From Marinobacter mobilis (GTDB lineage: Bacteria; Pseudomonadota; Gammaproteobacteria; Pseudomonadales; Oleiphilaceae): a DNA stretch of 64,000 bases. The notes beneath the pieces were generated by a model, which was not told the origin of the DNA, ran no database searches, and worked only from the letters and a program-made list of their open reading frames with translations. Shown piece by piece: positions 1 through 10,235 of the stretch. The stretch is taken from NCBI RefSeq assembly GCF_900106945.1, contig NZ_FNNE01000005.1, forward strand, positions 124,001-188,000, given 5' to 3'. The translations under genes and the position numbers were made by a program. The stretch's first letter is position 1; every line of letters begins with the position of its first letter.

Positions 1-831
1 AGCCAGCTGACCACCGCTCGAGCCAGCTCGGTGATCACCGTACTGGTGCTGCTCGACGTGTTTGCCTTCAGTCTGTTCGCCGACAACGTGCTGAACCCGG
101 ACCCCGGCATTACCGGCTGGCAGGCCATCGGCAAAAAATTGCTGGCTGCGGCAATCATCACTCTGATGGTGCTGCGTTATTTCTACCTGCAGTCCCAGTG
201 GCAACAACAACGCCAGGCCGAAATGCAGGCCCGCCTGACCGCCCTGCAGGCCCGCATTCAGCCCCACTTTCTGTTCAACAGCATGAACACCATTGCCAGC
301 CTGATCAGCACTCGGCCGGACCAAGCGGAAGACGCCGTGCTGGATCTGTCGGAACTGTTCCGCGCCAGCCTGCGAACCCAGGACCGGCTGATCAGCCTGG
401 AGGAAGAACTGGCCTTGTGCCGCCGTTATCTGATGATCGAGAGCCTGCGCCTTGGCGACCGGCTACAGCTCGACTGGCAGATCGCCCCAGGCCTGGAGCG
501 TCAGGCCATTCCACCGCTGACCCTGCAACCGTTGCTGGAGAATGCCATCTACCACGGCATCCAGCCCAACCCACAGGGCGGCACCGTGCGCATCGAAGGC
601 TATCGCCGCGGCGCCTCGGTGTACATTCTGGTGCAGAACCCGAAGCCAGGCGAAGACCAGCGCCGGCACAGCGGAAACCGCATGGCAATGGACAACATCC
701 AGTCTCGCCTGCTGGCTCTGTTCGGGGAGACGGCGGTGCTGAAGCAGAGCCATCATGACGGCATTTACACCGTCACCTTGCGGCTACCCAGACAAACCGT
801 GCCGGCTCCGTCCCGGGCCCGCACCCGTTGA
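1..831 (+). CDS. algZ: Sensor histidine kinase AlgZ/FimS (LytS type), 5' truncated
   Basis: The reading frame is open to the left edge of the window, so the N-terminus is missing; an internal GTG at 31 is probably not the real start. The visible part has hydrophobic membrane segments (around TVLVLLDVFAFSLF and LLAAAIITLMVL), then the LytS-family kinase box with phospho-acceptor histidine in IQPHFLFNSMNT, and the ATP-binding asparagine box LLENAIYHG. This family (HisKA_7TM-less, His_kinase plus HATPase) pairs with LytTR regulators. The gene directly downstream is such a regulator, as in the algZ-algR pair of Pseudomonas, which controls alginate, type IV pili and other surface functions. What it senses here cannot be read from the sequence. 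Confidence 0.88.
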   Translation, partial: SQLTTARASSVITVLVLLDVFAFSLFADNVLNPDPGITGWQAIGKKLLAAAIITLMVLRYFYLQSQWQQQRQAEMQARLTALQARIQPHFLFNSMNTIASLISTRPDQAEDAVLDLSELFRASLRTQDRLISLEEELALCRRYLMIESLRLGDRLQLDWQIAPGLERQAIPPLTLQPLLENAIYHGIQPNPQGGTVRIEGYRRGASVYILVQNPKPGEDQRRHSGNRMAMDNIQSRLLALFGETAVLKQSHHDGIYTVTLRLPRQTVPAPSRARTR

Positions 832-854
832 CTTCTGACAAGGACAGACCCCCC

Positions 855-1607
855 ATGACCCCAAGGAAAGTGCTCATTGCCGATGACGAACCGCTGGCCC
901 GGGAGCGAATCCGCCGGCTCATAGACGAGCTGCCGGATTTCAGCGTCTGTGCCGAAGCCGCGGATGGCGACGAGGTACTGGCGCTCACTGCCGCGACGTC
1001 TCCGGACGTGGTGCTGCTCGACATCCGCATGCCGGGAACGGACGGCATCGAGGCCGCTGAACGGCTGGGCACGCTCGAGAACCCCCCCGCCATCATCTTC
1101 TGTACCGCCTATGATCATTACGCCATCACCGCGTTTGAAGTTCAGGCCGTGGCCTATCTCCTTAAACCCGTGCGCCGGGAGGCGCTCGCTGACGCCCTGA
1201 CCCGGGCCAGCCGGGTCAACCGCCTGCAACTGCAGTCGATCCAGGCACAAGAACAGGAACAGGCCGGGCAACTGGCCATCCGCAGTCACCGTGGCACCGA
1301 ACTCATCGACCTCGCCCAGGTGTTTTACTGCGAGGCCGACCAGAAATACGTCACCATCCACCATAACCGCGGTGAGAGCGTAACCGACCACACCCTCAAG
1401 GAACTGGAAAACCGCTTTGGCGGTGACTTGCTTCGTATCCACCGCCATACCCTGGTCGGCGTTCGCCACATCCAGAGCCTGACCCGCAACGGCGAAGGCC
1501 ACTGGTTTGTCCATCTGAGAGACCACAGCACCCCCTTGCCGGTCAGCCGTCGACACACGGCTTCAGTCAGGGAATGGCTCGAAGAACACCGCCCCGAATC
1601 TGGCTGA
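855..1607 (+). CDS. algR: LytTR response regulator AlgR
   Basis: This 250-residue protein has a receiver domain (about residues 4-120; acidic pocket D10/D11, phosphorylatable D56 in LLDIRMPG, and the conserved lysine in LLKPVRRE) and a C-terminal LytTR DNA-binding domain (about 145-245). The ATG at 855 is preferred over a TTG at 828 because AAGGA lies at 839-843 and the receiver domain starts immediately after it. The gene follows algZ with a 23-bp gap, so the two are probably co-transcribed. By homology it is the output of the AlgZ/AlgR system. Its targets here are unknown. Confidence 0.92.
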   Translation: MTPRKVLIADDEPLARERIRRLIDELPDFSVCAEAADGDEVLALTAATSPDVVLLDIRMPGTDGIEAAERLGTLENPPAIIFCTAYDHYAITAFEVQAVAYLLKPVRREALADALTRASRVNRLQLQSIQAQEQEQAGQLAIRSHRGTELIDLAQVFYCEADQKYVTIHHNRGESVTDHTLKELENRFGGDLLRIHRHTLVGVRHIQSLTRNGEGHWFVHLRDHSTPLPVSRRHTASVREWLEEHRPESG

Positions 1608-1693
1608 AAGTCGGTCTGCCCCGGCGGGACATTTCAGCGCCAACGCGTTAACCTTGTGCAACTTCAGCTATCAACCGGATCGACCAGAACAGC

Positions 1694-2647
1694 ATGTCAC
1701 AACAAAGCCCTAGCCCACGCACCCTTCGCATCGCCACCCGTAACAGTGCCCTCGCCCTGTGGCAGGCAGAATTCATCAAGGCCGAACTGGAGCGTCTGCA
1801 CAGCCACATTAAGGTTGAGCTCATTGGCTTCAAGACTCAGGGCGACAAAATCCTCGATGTGCCGCTGGCCAAGATCGGCGGTAAGGGTCTGTTTGTAAAA
1901 GAGCTCGAGGAAGCCATGCTGGACGGCCGCGCCGACCTCGCGGTGCACTCCATGAAAGATGTACCGATGGAGTTTCCCCAAGGGCTGGGGCTGGTTGCCA
2001 TCTGTGAACGGGAAGACCCCACCGACGCCTTTGTCAGCAACCAGTACAGCAGCCTTGATGAACTGCCTCAGGGCGCAGTCGTCGGAACCGCCAGCATGCG
2101 CCGGGAAGCCCAGTTACGGGCCGCCCGTCCGGACCTGCAGATCCGCACCCTGCGTGGCAACGTCAACACCCGGCTGGCCAAGCTGGACGCGGGCGAATAC
2201 GATGCCATCATCCTGGCCAGCTCAGGTCTGAAACGACTCGGCTTCAGCGCCCGCATCCGCACCCAGCTGTCGGACGCACTGTCTCTTCCCGCAGTCGGCC
2301 AGGGTGCGCTGGGCATTGAATGCCGCCTTGACGATCAGGAACTGATGGACCTGCTGGCACCGCTCAATCATCCGGATTCCGCCGACCGGGTTCGCGCCGA
2401 GCGTGCCCTGAACCGTCGCCTCGAAGGTGGCTGCCAGGTGCCCATTGCGGCCTACGCCCTCCTTGAAGACGACACCCTGTGGCTGCGTGGACTGGTTGGT
2501 TCCGTCGATGGCAAGGAAATCTACCGGGTCGAAGGCCGTGCGCCCCGTGCCGAGGGTGAGCGCCTTGGCAAGGAGCTGGCCGAAGACCTGCTGGCCCTCG
2601 GAGCCGGCCGCATTCTGGCCGACATCTATGGCCACACCCCAAAGTAA
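1694..2647 (+). CDS. hemC: Porphobilinogen deaminase (hydroxymethylbilane synthase)
   Basis: HemC polymerises four porphobilinogen molecules into hydroxymethylbilane in tetrapyrrole synthesis. The 317-residue length is normal. Visible signatures are [13 protein letters not shown] at the N-terminus, the catalytic aspartate region [20 protein letters not shown] substrate-binding arginines ([10 protein letters not shown]), and the cofactor-attachment cysteine in [12 protein letters not shown]. It is the first gene of hemC-hemD-hemX-hemY, and hemD starts inside its 3' end, so translation is likely coupled. The gene begins 86 bp after algR, the arrangement found in Pseudomonas. Confidence 0.97.
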   Translation: MSQQSPSPRTLRIATRNSALALWQAEFIKAELERLHSHIKVELIGFKTQGDKILDVPLAKIGGKGLFVKELEEAMLDGRADLAVHSMKDVPMEFPQGLGLVAICEREDPTDAFVSNQYSSLDELPQGAVVGTASMRREAQLRAARPDLQIRTLRGNVNTRLAKLDAGEYDAIILASSGLKRLGFSARIRTQLSDALSLPAVGQGALGIECRLDDQELMDLLAPLNHPDSADRVRAERALNRRLEGGCQVPIAAYALLEDDTLWLRGLVGSVDGKEIYRVEGRAPRAEGERLGKELAEDLLALGAGRILADIYGHTPK

Positions 2648-3455
2648 TCTCCCACTGAGCGGCCACCGCATCCTGGTCTGCCGCCCGGAGCCCGAAGCCA
2701 GCCGCCTGACGGAGAGTCTGGTGGCTGCTGGTGCCGCAGCCCGGGCACTGCCCCTGCTGGAGCGGGTAGCGCTGGAGGAGACGCCACAACAGCGTACTCT
2801 GGTGCAGAACCTCGATCAGTTTCACCATGTCATTGCTGTCAGCCCTTACGCCGCCCGCCGCCTGCTCGAGGTGATCGACACCTGGTGGCCACAGCCTCCG
2901 GTTGGTATCCGCTGGTATGGCGTCGGTGCCGGAACCGCCCGGGCACTGGAAACCGGCGGCCTCTCGCCTTCATGGCCAGCCCACGGCGTTGACAGCGAAG
3001 CCCTGCTGGCGATGCCTGCACTGAACCAGGTCGACGGAGAACGGGTCCTGCTGGTGCGTGGAGAGGAAGGCCGCGAGCTGCTCCAGGACACCTTGCGTCA
3101 GCGTGGCGCCGACGTCTCCACCCTGGAGCTGTACCGACGGCAGTGCCCTGCCCGGGCAGAACAGCAACTGCCCTCTGTACTGAGCAGTTTTGATCCCGAG
3201 GCAGTGGTGCTACTCTCAGGGGAAACATTGAACAATTTCATCGCACTGGGCCAGAATAGTGACCATACTCTTTACCAACGGTTGCTGGTGGTCCCGGTAG
3301 CTCGGGTGGCGAATCAGGCCCGCGAACTGGGGTTTCGGCACACCTGTATTCCCCGGAATCTGACCGATCAGGGGATCATTACCGCCGTCGCCGAGTATTT
3401 TGCGGTTACCGCCGGGGCCATCCCGCCCGGATACGCTGACAAGCCAAGCAAGTAA
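2628..3455 (+). CDS. hemD: Uroporphyrinogen-III synthase
   Basis: HemD closes and isomerises hydroxymethylbilane to uroporphyrinogen III. The family is poorly conserved, but the motif [18 protein letters not shown] at the start, the [22 protein letters not shown] segment in the middle and the position right after hemC identify it. The ATG at 2628 (MATPQSN) overlaps hemC by 20 bp and gives 275 residues; the frame stays open further upstream but that is only hemC shadow. HemX follows after 8 bp. Confidence 0.9.
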   Translation: MATPQSNLPLSGHRILVCRPEPEASRLTESLVAAGAAARALPLLERVALEETPQQRTLVQNLDQFHHVIAVSPYAARRLLEVIDTWWPQPPVGIRWYGVGAGTARALETGGLSPSWPAHGVDSEALLAMPALNQVDGERVLLVRGEEGRELLQDTLRQRGADVSTLELYRRQCPARAEQQLPSVLSSFDPEAVVLLSGETLNNFIALGQNSDHTLYQRLLVVPVARVANQARELGFRHTCIPRNLTDQGIITAVAEYFAVTAGAIPPGYADKPSK

Positions 3456-3463
3456 GGAAGCCT

Positions 3464-4573
3464 GTGACAGAATCAAACGCCCAACTGCCTGCCCCGGTGA
3501 TATCAACGCCCGCACCCCGTCCCCGGCTCTGGCCGCTCTGGCTGCTGGTCATTCTTTCCCTGATTCTGGCCGCAGGCATCGGCCTGTGGAGCTGGCAACA
3601 GTGGCAATACCAGCAACGACTCGAACAGGCCCTGACCCACCTGCAGGACGCCAGCCAGAGCCTGCAGGCCTCTACCAACCAAACCGTCAGTGAACGCACC
3701 GAACGTCTCCGCAGCCTGGAACAATCCTTGTCCGCGCAGCAGGAACGGATGGCAACCCAGCAACGCCAGATCGACCATAATGCCCGGGAGTTGCTGGCAA
3801 CCGGCAATCGCACCCGGACGGACTGGCTGCTGGCTGAAGCCGAATACCTGATGCGCATTTCCAACCAGCGCCTGCAGATCGAGAAAGACATCGTTGGCGC
3901 ACTGTCGGCCCTGATGGCTGCGGATGAAGTGCTGAAAGACTCCGACGACATCGGGGTTTACCCGGTGCGACAGCAACTGGCCCGGGAAATTCTCAGCCTG
4001 AAAGCTGTTGAAGGTGTTGACCGGACCGGACTTTACCTCACGCTGGAAGCGACGATAGAGCGAATCCAGCAGTTAACTGACGACAGTCTGAACCAGACCC
4101 CGCCGCCACCCGCAGACACCGCCTCAACCTCAGTGGCGCTGGCCCGCGAAGGGGAGCCCAGCATGTTCAGGGTTGCCTGGGATAAAGCACTGAGTACCCT
4201 GGAAAAGGTCATCGTGGTTCGCAAACTGGACCAGCCAGTCCAGCCATTGATGTCCCCGGAACAGAGCGCCTACGCCCGGCTCAACATGCAGCTCATGCTG
4301 GAAGAAGCGGAAATGGCGGTGCTCCGGGGTAACCAAACCCTGTTCGATCGGGCTATCGCCAAGGCTCATCGCGCGCTGGCCCAGTGGTACGACGGCAGTG
4401 ACCAGCGGGTAGGAGCACTGATCAGCACACTTGACGAACTGGCACAGCGCCAGATCGACCCTGAGCTGCCGGATATCAGCGGGTCGCTGACTCTGCTTAA
4501 GGCGCGGGTTAACGGTCGGCTGAACACTGAAACCGCCCCCTCTGAATACAGCAGCGAGGGTCCCGACGCATGA
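3464..4573 (+). CDS. hemX: HemX-family membrane protein
   Basis: This 369-residue protein uses a GTG start with AAGGAAG just upstream. It has a short cytoplasmic N-terminus, one transmembrane helix (about residues 22-45, LWPLWLLVILSLILAAGIGLW) and then a long coiled-coil stretch rich in Q, E and R, followed by a helical periplasmic domain. This is the HemX layout. Databases often call it uroporphyrinogen-III methyltransferase, but no methyltransferase fold is visible here. Its role in heme synthesis is not settled. The stop codon overlaps the hemY start (ATGA). Confidence 0.88.
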   Translation: MTESNAQLPAPVISTPAPRPRLWPLWLLVILSLILAAGIGLWSWQQWQYQQRLEQALTHLQDASQSLQASTNQTVSERTERLRSLEQSLSAQQERMATQQRQIDHNARELLATGNRTRTDWLLAEAEYLMRISNQRLQIEKDIVGALSALMAADEVLKDSDDIGVYPVRQQLAREILSLKAVEGVDRTGLYLTLEATIERIQQLTDDSLNQTPPPPADTASTSVALAREGEPSMFRVAWDKALSTLEKVIVVRKLDQPVQPLMSPEQSAYARLNMQLMLEEAEMAVLRGNQTLFDRAIAKAHRALAQWYDGSDQRVGALISTLDELAQRQIDPELPDISGSLTLLKARVNGRLNTETAPSEYSSEGPDA

Positions 4574-5808
4574 TCCGCCTTCTGCTGATTGTCCTTGTTG
4601 CGCTCTCGCTAGGAACCGCGCTGGCCATGGGGGTGCAATATGACCTCGGCTATATCAGAATCAGCCTCGGCCATTATCTGATCGAAACGAATTTTTGGGT
4701 TGGCGCCGCCCTTCTCGCCATGCTGGTGGCGGGCATTCTTCTAGTTATTGGCGTCGTCCGTCGCCTGACTCACCGTAGCGGCATGCTTACAGGCTGGCTG
4801 GCCCAGGGCAATCTTCGCCGCGCCCGCCGCCGTACCACCCAAGGCTTGCTGGCGCTGGCCGAGGGCAACTGGCCGCGAGCCCACAGGCTGCTGGAAGCCT
4901 CCGCCGGTAACGCCGACACCCCCCTCATCAACTACCTTGCAGCGGCCCAGGCGGCTTTTGAGTGTGGCGAACACGAGCAGGTCGATGAATTGCTGCGGAA
5001 GGCCTTCGAAAGCACCCCGGGGTCTGACATGGCCGTAGGCATTACCCAGGCTCAGCTACAGCTTGCCGGCAATCGGCTGGAACAGGCCTTGGCGACGTTG
5101 ATCCGCCTGCGCAAACAGGCACCTCAACATCCGTTCGTACTGAAGCTGCTGAAAAACACCTACGAACGACTGGAGGACTGGCGGGAACTTTCCCGACTGC
5201 TGCCGGAACTGCGCAAGCGGGGCCTGCTGGATGATCAGGAGCGGACCGAACTGGAACGCGCGATATGGCATAACCTGATGCAGAAAGCCGCCGCCGAATG
5301 CCGGCGCCAGTCCGACGCCCAAGGCTCCAGCCTGGAGCCGCTGACCCGGTTGTGGGACGAACTGCCCGGGGTGATTCGCCGTGATGAACACAGCATCCGC
5401 GAATACACCCAACTGTTGGCGGAACTGGGCGACGAAGCTCAGGCGGAAACCCTGCTACGCAAGGTATTGCGGAACCACTGGAGTGATGAGCTGGTGAACC
5501 TGTATGGACGCATCAAGGGCCATCAGCCCGATGAGCAACTGCTGGCCGCGGAGCGCTGGTTGCAGGATCGCCCTAACAACCCGGAACTGCTGCTGGCACT
5601 GGGGCGTCTGAGCCTGCGCAACGAACTGTGGGGCAAGGCCCGGGAATACTTTGAAACCAGCCTGAAGCTGCGCCGCAGTCAGGAAACCCTGGCCGAGCTG
5701 AGCCGCCTCAATGCACACATGGGGGAAGATCAGTCCAGCGTGACGCTGCTGATGCAAGGCCTGGTGCAGGACAATCGCCTGCCCGACCTGCCCATGCCGA
5801 AAGCCTGA
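4570..5808 (+). CDS. hemY: HemY-family TPR membrane protein
   Basis: Two N-terminal transmembrane helices (about residues 1-20 and 40-63) precede a HemY_N region and a long series of TPR-like helices (for example LINYLAAAQAAFECGEHEQVDELLRKAF and PELLLALGRLSLRNELWGKAREYF). The length, 412 residues, fits the proteobacterial HemY family. This protein is unrelated to the protoporphyrinogen oxidase also called HemY in Bacillus. It overlaps hemX by 4 bp and ends the heme operon, converging on the reductase gene at 5830 with only 21 bp between the stops. Confidence 0.9.
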   Translation: MIRLLLIVLVALSLGTALAMGVQYDLGYIRISLGHYLIETNFWVGAALLAMLVAGILLVIGVVRRLTHRSGMLTGWLAQGNLRRARRRTTQGLLALAEGNWPRAHRLLEASAGNADTPLINYLAAAQAAFECGEHEQVDELLRKAFESTPGSDMAVGITQAQLQLAGNRLEQALATLIRLRKQAPQHPFVLKLLKNTYERLEDWRELSRLLPELRKRGLLDDQERTELERAIWHNLMQKAAAECRRQSDAQGSSLEPLTRLWDELPGVIRRDEHSIREYTQLLAELGDEAQAETLLRKVLRNHWSDELVNLYGRIKGHQPDEQLLAAERWLQDRPNNPELLLALGRLSLRNELWGKAREYFETSLKLRRSQETLAELSRLNAHMGEDQSSVTLLMQGLVQDNRLPDLPMPKA

Positions 5809-5829
5809 ATCTGGCCATTCTGACCGCCG

Positions 5830-6834
5830 TCAGTGACGCGGAGCGTATTCCAGCACATCAGAAAAGAACGCGGACGCTGGCAGACCGACCGCCAGCAATT
5901 CGTCCATCAGGGTATAAACCATGGTGGGCGATCCGCTGGCATGCACTTCCACACGCTGCCAGTCGGCACCTGAGTTAAGAACGGCGCGGACCAGCTGTTC
6001 GTGATGCCCACCCCAGTCGTTATCCTCATCGTCACCCACCACGGGTACAAAGCGGAATCCTGACCATTCCTGCTGCCATTGTTCAGCCAGTGGACGCAGG
6101 TACATGTCGCCCTCGCACCGGACACCCCAGAACAACGTGACCGATTGGTCAAAACGGGTCTCGCGGAGATAATCGACCAGGGATTTCATCTGGGCAAAAC
6201 CGGTGCCTGCCGCCACCATCAGCACCGGCCGTCGCGGAGCCGTCGCCAGACACGCCTTACCATGCGGCAGCTCCAGCCTGACCGAGGTTTGTGATCTCAG
6301 ATGATCGATAACCCGCTGCGCCGATTCCCACTCCGGAGAGGCCTGAACATGCAGCTCGATATGCCCGGCCTGGGGACTGCTGGCGATAGAGAAATAGCTG
6401 GGCTCATTATCCGGTAACAGAACCGCCAGGTACTGGCCGGCATGAAATTTCAGGTCCCGCCGCCTTGGCAGGCTGAGCTCCACCCGGTACACATCATGGC
6501 TGATCGCCTCAATAGCGACCACCTTGGCTTCAAACGTCTTCGGTGGAATCTGTCCTGAGGACATAACGGCTGGAATCTCCAGTTCGAGGTCATCACACGC
6601 CAGGCTTCGGCACATCATCAACCGCGCGCCCGGGCTAACCTTCTGTTGATTTCGGGTGTTCAGGGCCTGGCCAACCTCCAGCCGGGCCTCACAAATTTCA
6701 CAGACTCCGTTGCGGCAGGCGACCGGAACGGTAATACCTGCGGCGGCAGCCGCAGAGAGCAGATCTTCATCGGGGCCGGCCTGGAACGACAGTCCAGCCG
6801 GCTGCAGGGTGACCAGATAGCGCCTGGAACCCAT
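5830..6834 (-). CDS. 2Fe-2S ferredoxin/flavin reductase linked to ubiD (AscD-like)
   Basis: The 334-residue protein combines an N-terminal plant-type 2Fe-2S domain (cysteines 40, 45, 48 and 75, CX4CX2C then a distal Cys) with an FAD-binding domain (about 100-195, motif YFSIAS) and an NAD(P)-binding domain (VLMVAAGTGFAQMKSLV). It is usually annotated CDP-6-deoxy-delta-3,4-glucoseen reductase, but that name comes from a distant sugar enzyme. Its ATG lies 1 bp after the ubiD stop on the same strand, a neighbourhood also found in Pseudomonas. One possibility, inferred only, is that it supplies reduced flavin or electrons to a reaction linked to UbiD. Confidence 0.85.
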   Translation of the reverse strand: MGSRRYLVTLQPAGLSFQAGPDEDLLSAAAAAGITVPVACRNGVCEICEARLEVGQALNTRNQQKVSPGARLMMCRSLACDDLELEIPAVMSSGQIPPKTFEAKVVAIEAISHDVYRVELSLPRRRDLKFHAGQYLAVLLPDNEPSYFSIASSPQAGHIELHVQASPEWESAQRVIDHLRSQTSVRLELPHGKACLATAPRRPVLMVAAGTGFAQMKSLVDYLRETRFDQSVTLFWGVRCEGDMYLRPLAEQWQQEWSGFRFVPVVGDDEDNDWGGHHEQLVRAVLNSGADWQRVEVHASGSPTMVYTLMDELLAVGLPASAFFSDVLEYAPRH

Positions 6835-6835
6835 C

Positions 6836-8362
6836 TCAGTCTTCGCGATCGCTGCCGGAACCGCCGGTGCCGTCAGCTCTACGCTCAGGTGCCGGAGCCT
6901 CTATTCCCAGCTGACCCCAAAGTTCATCAACCCGGGTTTTGACGGCATCGGTCATGGTGATCGGCGTCCCCCATTCGCGGCTGGTTTCTCCCGGCCACTT
7001 GTTGGTCGCATCCAGCCCCATCTTGGAGCCAAGCCCCGCGACTGGCGAGGCAAAGTCCAGATAATCGATAGGCGTATTCTCAACCATCATGGTATCCCGC
7101 GCCGGATCCATCCGGGTGGTGATCGCCCAGATAACATCATTCCAGTCACGCGCATTGACGTCATCGTCAGTCACGATCACAAACTTGGTGTACATGAACT
7201 GTCGCAGGAACGACCATACCCCCATCATCACCCGCTTGGCATGGCCTGGGTACTGCTTCTTCATGGTCACCACCGCCAGCCGGTAGGAACAGCCTTCCGG
7301 GGGCAGGTAGAAATCCACGATCTCCGGAAACTGCTTCTGCAGGATGGGGATGAACACTTCATTCAGGGCAACACCGAGAATCGCCGGCTCATCGGGTGGA
7401 CGACCGGTGTACGTGCTGTGGTAAATGGGGTTCTTGCGATGGGTGATGCGCTCCACGGTAAAGACCGGAAATTGCTCCACCTCGTTGTAGTAACCGGTGT
7501 GATCGCCAAAGGGGCCTTCCGGCGCCATGTCATCCGGGTAGATAAACCCTTCCAGCACGATTTCAGCACTGGCCGGCACCTGCAGGTCACTCAGCCCCGC
7601 CTTGACCACCTCAGTACGACCACCCCGTAGCAGACCGGCAAAGGCATACTCAGACAGGCTATCCGGCACCGGTGTAACAGCCCCCAGAATCGTGGCCGGG
7701 TCAGCGCCGAGCGCAACAGCAACCGGAAACGGTTCACCGGGATGGCTCTGTTGCCATTCCTGGAAATCCAGAGCTCCACCACGGTGGCTGAGCCAGCGCA
7801 TGATCAGGCGGTTGCGACCGATCAGCTGCTGACGGTAGATACCCAGGTTCTGGCGTTCCTTGTGAGGGCCACGGGTGATCACCAGCGGCCAGGTAACCAG
7901 TGGCGCTGCATCTCCCGGCCAGCAATGCTGAATGGGGATCTGGTACAGATCCACCTGGTCCTTCTCGATGACCACGTCCTGACAGGGCGCCGAGCGCAGA
8001 ACCTTGGGGCTCATTTTCAGCACTTGCCGGAACACCGGCAGCTTCTCAAGCGCATCACGGAAGCCCTTGGGGGGATCCGGTTCCTTGAGGAACGCCAGCA
8101 GCTTACCCACTTCGCGCAGGGCGGTAACGTTGTCCTGCCCCATCCCCATCGCCACCCGTTTGGGGGTGCCAAACAGGTTGGCCAACACTGGCATGGAGTG
8201 ACCTTTCGGGTTCTCGAACAGCAACGCCGGGCCGCCGGCCCGCAGCGTGCGGTCACAAATCTCGGTCATTTCAAGATGGGGATCAACTTCCACGCTGATG
8301 CGCTTCAGCTCGCCCTGGTTCTCGAGTTGCTCGATAAAGTCACGCAGGTCGCGGTATTTCAT
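6836..8362 (-). CDS. ubiD: 4-hydroxy-3-polyprenylbenzoate decarboxylase
   Basis: UbiD removes the carboxyl group of the polyprenylated hydroxybenzoate during ubiquinone synthesis, using prenylated FMN made by UbiX. The start [19 protein letters not shown] is the typical UbiD N-terminus; the frame upstream of it is non-homologous and crosses a hairpin-rich gap. Motifs seen include [34 protein letters not shown] and the C-terminal region [19 protein letters not shown]. At 508 residues it is slightly longer than the E. coli enzyme because of a charged tail rich in G, D and R. It is downstream of rho and upstream of the reductase at 5830. Confidence 0.95.
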   Translation of the reverse strand: MKYRDLRDFIEQLENQGELKRISVEVDPHLEMTEICDRTLRAGGPALLFENPKGHSMPVLANLFGTPKRVAMGMGQDNVTALREVGKLLAFLKEPDPPKGFRDALEKLPVFRQVLKMSPKVLRSAPCQDVVIEKDQVDLYQIPIQHCWPGDAAPLVTWPLVITRGPHKERQNLGIYRQQLIGRNRLIMRWLSHRGGALDFQEWQQSHPGEPFPVAVALGADPATILGAVTPVPDSLSEYAFAGLLRGGRTEVVKAGLSDLQVPASAEIVLEGFIYPDDMAPEGPFGDHTGYYNEVEQFPVFTVERITHRKNPIYHSTYTGRPPDEPAILGVALNEVFIPILQKQFPEIVDFYLPPEGCSYRLAVVTMKKQYPGHAKRVMMGVWSFLRQFMYTKFVIVTDDDVNARDWNDVIWAITTRMDPARDTMMVENTPIDYLDFASPVAGLGSKMGLDATNKWPGETSREWGTPITMTDAVKTRVDELWGQLGIEAPAPERRADGTGGSGSDRED

Positions 8363-8435
8363 GTGGGATTTGGGCCCTGTTGCTGTCAAAGGTGCTGTCG
8401 GGTGTAGGCTTTTCGATATTGCAGATGACCGGGCC

Positions 8436-8527
8436 GGGGAGCGGCTTTCCCAGACACACCGAGAATGGCGGTTTGGGAAAGCCGCTCTCCAACCCGCTCC
8501 CATACCTGGGAGTGACTCTCTAGCGGG
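8436..8527. repeat. Two adjacent large stem-loops in the rho-ubiD gap
   Basis: Of the 234 bp between rho and ubiD, much can fold. GAGCGGCTTTCCC (8439-8451) pairs perfectly with GGGAAAGCCGCTC (8475-8487) around a 23-nt loop, and the pairing continues outward with one wobble. Next to it CTCCCA (8497-8502) pairs with TGGGAG (8507-8512), inside CCCGCT/AGCGGG (8493-8498/8522-8527). No U-run follows on either strand, so these are not standard terminators. They could be part of the ubiD leader or a dispersed palindromic repeat. Confidence 0.5.
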
Positions 8528-8550
8528 CCAGAGAAAGGCCAAAGACAGTG

Positions 8551-8583
8551 CCAGCCTCGAAGTTCGCAAACCCGTGAGGCTGG
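8551..8583 (-). terminator. Stem-loop after rho, possible weak terminator
   Basis: CCAGCCTC (8551-8558) and GAGGCTGG (8576-8583) form an 8-bp perfect stem 13 bp after the rho stop codon on the minus strand. The sequence that follows is only moderately U-rich (ACTGTCTTTGG), so termination may be partial and ubiD may be reached by read-through. Confidence 0.4.
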
Positions 8584-8596
8584 CCAAACACGGTTT

Positions 8597-9859
8597 TTAC
8601 CGTCGTTTCATCGACAGGAAGAACTCGTCGTTGGTCTTGGTTTCCCGCAGTTTGTCGAGCAGGAATTCCAGTGCCGCGGTGTCGTCGTCCATGGAGTGGA
8701 GCAGCTTGCGCAAGATCCACACCCGCTGGATATCGGCCTCAGCCATCAGCAGGTCTTCACGACGGGTGCCGGAGCGACGGATGTTGATCGCCGGATAGAT
8801 ACGCTTCTCGGCAATACGGCGGTCCAGGTGGACTTCCATGTTACCGGTACCCTTGAATTCCTCGTAGATAACCTCGTCCATCTTGGAACCGGTATCCACC
8901 AGAGCCGTCGCCAGGATAGTCAGACTGCCACCTTCCTCGACATTACGCGCCGCACCGAAGAAACGCTTTGGCTTCTCAAGGGCATGGGCATCCACACCAC
9001 CTGTCAGCACCTTGCCCGAGGACGGGATCACGGTGTTGTAGGCGCGGGCCAGACGAGTAATGGAATCCAGCAGGATCACCACGTCTTTTTTGTGTTCAAC
9101 CAGACGTTTGGCCTTCTCGATGACCATCTCCGCCACCTGAACGTGACGGGCAGGCGGCTCGTCGAAGGTCGAAGCGATGACTTCGCCGCGCACCGTGCGC
9201 TGCATTTCGGTCACTTCTTCCGGGCGCTCGTCGATCAACAGAACGATGACATAGCACTCAGGGTTGTTGCGGGTAATCGACTGGGCGATGGTCTGCATCA
9301 ACAGGGTTTTACCGGCCTTGGGCGGAGAAACGATCAGGCCACGCTGGCCCTTGCCGATCGGTGCCACCAGGTCGAGTACCCGGGAAGACAGATCCTCGGT
9401 ACTGCCGTTACCGGCTTCCAGCCCCAGACGCTCATCCGGAAACAACGGCGTAAGGTTCTCAAACAGAATCTTGTTGCGGGCGTTGTCCGGCTTGTCGAAG
9501 TTAATCTCGTTAACCTTCAACAAGGCAAAGTAGCGCTCACCATCCTTAGGCGGACGAATCTTGCCCGCAATGGTGTCACCGGTACGCAGGTTGAACCTGC
9601 GGATCTGGCTGGGTGAGACGTAGATGTCATCTGGGCCGGCCAGGTAGGAGGCGTCCGCTGAACGGAGAAAACCGAAGCCGTCCTGCAGGATTTCCAGCAC
9701 GCCGTCGCCGTAGATGTCTTCACCGCTCTTGGCATGTTTTTTCAGGATCGAGAAAATAACATCCTGCTTGCGGGAACGGGCCAGGTTGTCGAGCCCCATT
9801 TCCTGCGCAATTTCGAGCAGTTCGGGCACGGATTTCTGCTTGAGTTCAGTAAGATTCAT
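8597..9859 (-). CDS. rho: Transcription termination factor Rho
   Basis: Rho is the hexameric RNA helicase that ends transcription at rut sites. The protein has the N-terminal Rho domain and cold-shock-like RNA-binding domain ([23 protein letters not shown]), the Walker A motif [17 protein letters not shown], the Walker [17 protein letters not shown], and the R-loop/Q-loop region. The ATG at 9859 (MNLTELKQK) gives 420 residues, matching the family; a TTG six codons upstream lacks a better ribosome site. Rho genes are usually autoregulated by attenuation in a long leader, and here about 210 nt separate the proposed promoter from the start. Confidence 0.97.
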   Translation of the reverse strand: MNLTELKQKSVPELLEIAQEMGLDNLARSRKQDVIFSILKKHAKSGEDIYGDGVLEILQDGFGFLRSADASYLAGPDDIYVSPSQIRRFNLRTGDTIAGKIRPPKDGERYFALLKVNEINFDKPDNARNKILFENLTPLFPDERLGLEAGNGSTEDLSSRVLDLVAPIGKGQRGLIVSPPKAGKTLLMQTIAQSITRNNPECYVIVLLIDERPEEVTEMQRTVRGEVIASTFDEPPARHVQVAEMVIEKAKRLVEHKKDVVILLDSITRLARAYNTVIPSSGKVLTGGVDAHALEKPKRFFGAARNVEEGGSLTILATALVDTGSKMDEVIYEEFKGTGNMEVHLDRRIAEKRIYPAINIRRSGTRREDLLMAEADIQRVWILRKLLHSMDDDTAALEFLLDKLRETKTNDEFFLSMKRR

Positions 9860-10079
9860 AAGTTGTTTGGCATTCAAGAATGGAAGTAATCAGGGTTAGA
9901 TGGGACAGGGGAGACCTGACAGGCCAACCCGGCCATAAAATCAGGGGCCACTTTAACGAACAGAAAGTAAAGTGAAGCAAAGACCAGAGGCTGAAAAGAA
10001 TCATCAGCCCGTCAGACAGACTGATCTTTCACCAGTTCATTGCGCAATGTCAAGTACCGGTGACTGGATTTCGCCGATT

Positions 10080-10088
10080 ATTATAACA
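10080..10088 (-). promoter_or_regulatory. Predicted extended -10 promoter for rho
   Basis: On the minus strand the sequence TGTTATAAT is a perfect extended -10 (TG, one base, TATAAT), about 220 bp upstream of the rho ATG. No strong -35 is seen at the usual distance, which is acceptable for extended -10 promoters. The 376-bp gap 9860-10235 otherwise holds this leader and the moaB upstream region; I see no other gene in it. Confidence 0.45.
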
Positions 10089-10235
10089 ACAAGGGGTGAC
10101 AATACCAGCCCTTCCAATCACGGGCCGAGACAGGAATACTTGGAAACCATGCTGATCAACCCACAGCACCCAGGCCAGTGCCGGCCCCATACCTGAACAA
10201 ACCCTGGTTACCCAATCTTTGGAGCACGACATCGG

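Noticed and set aside
8363..8587. A 75-residue N-terminal extension of UbiD
   Set aside because: It crosses the hairpin-rich gap, has no UbiD homology, and the family normally starts at MKYRDL.
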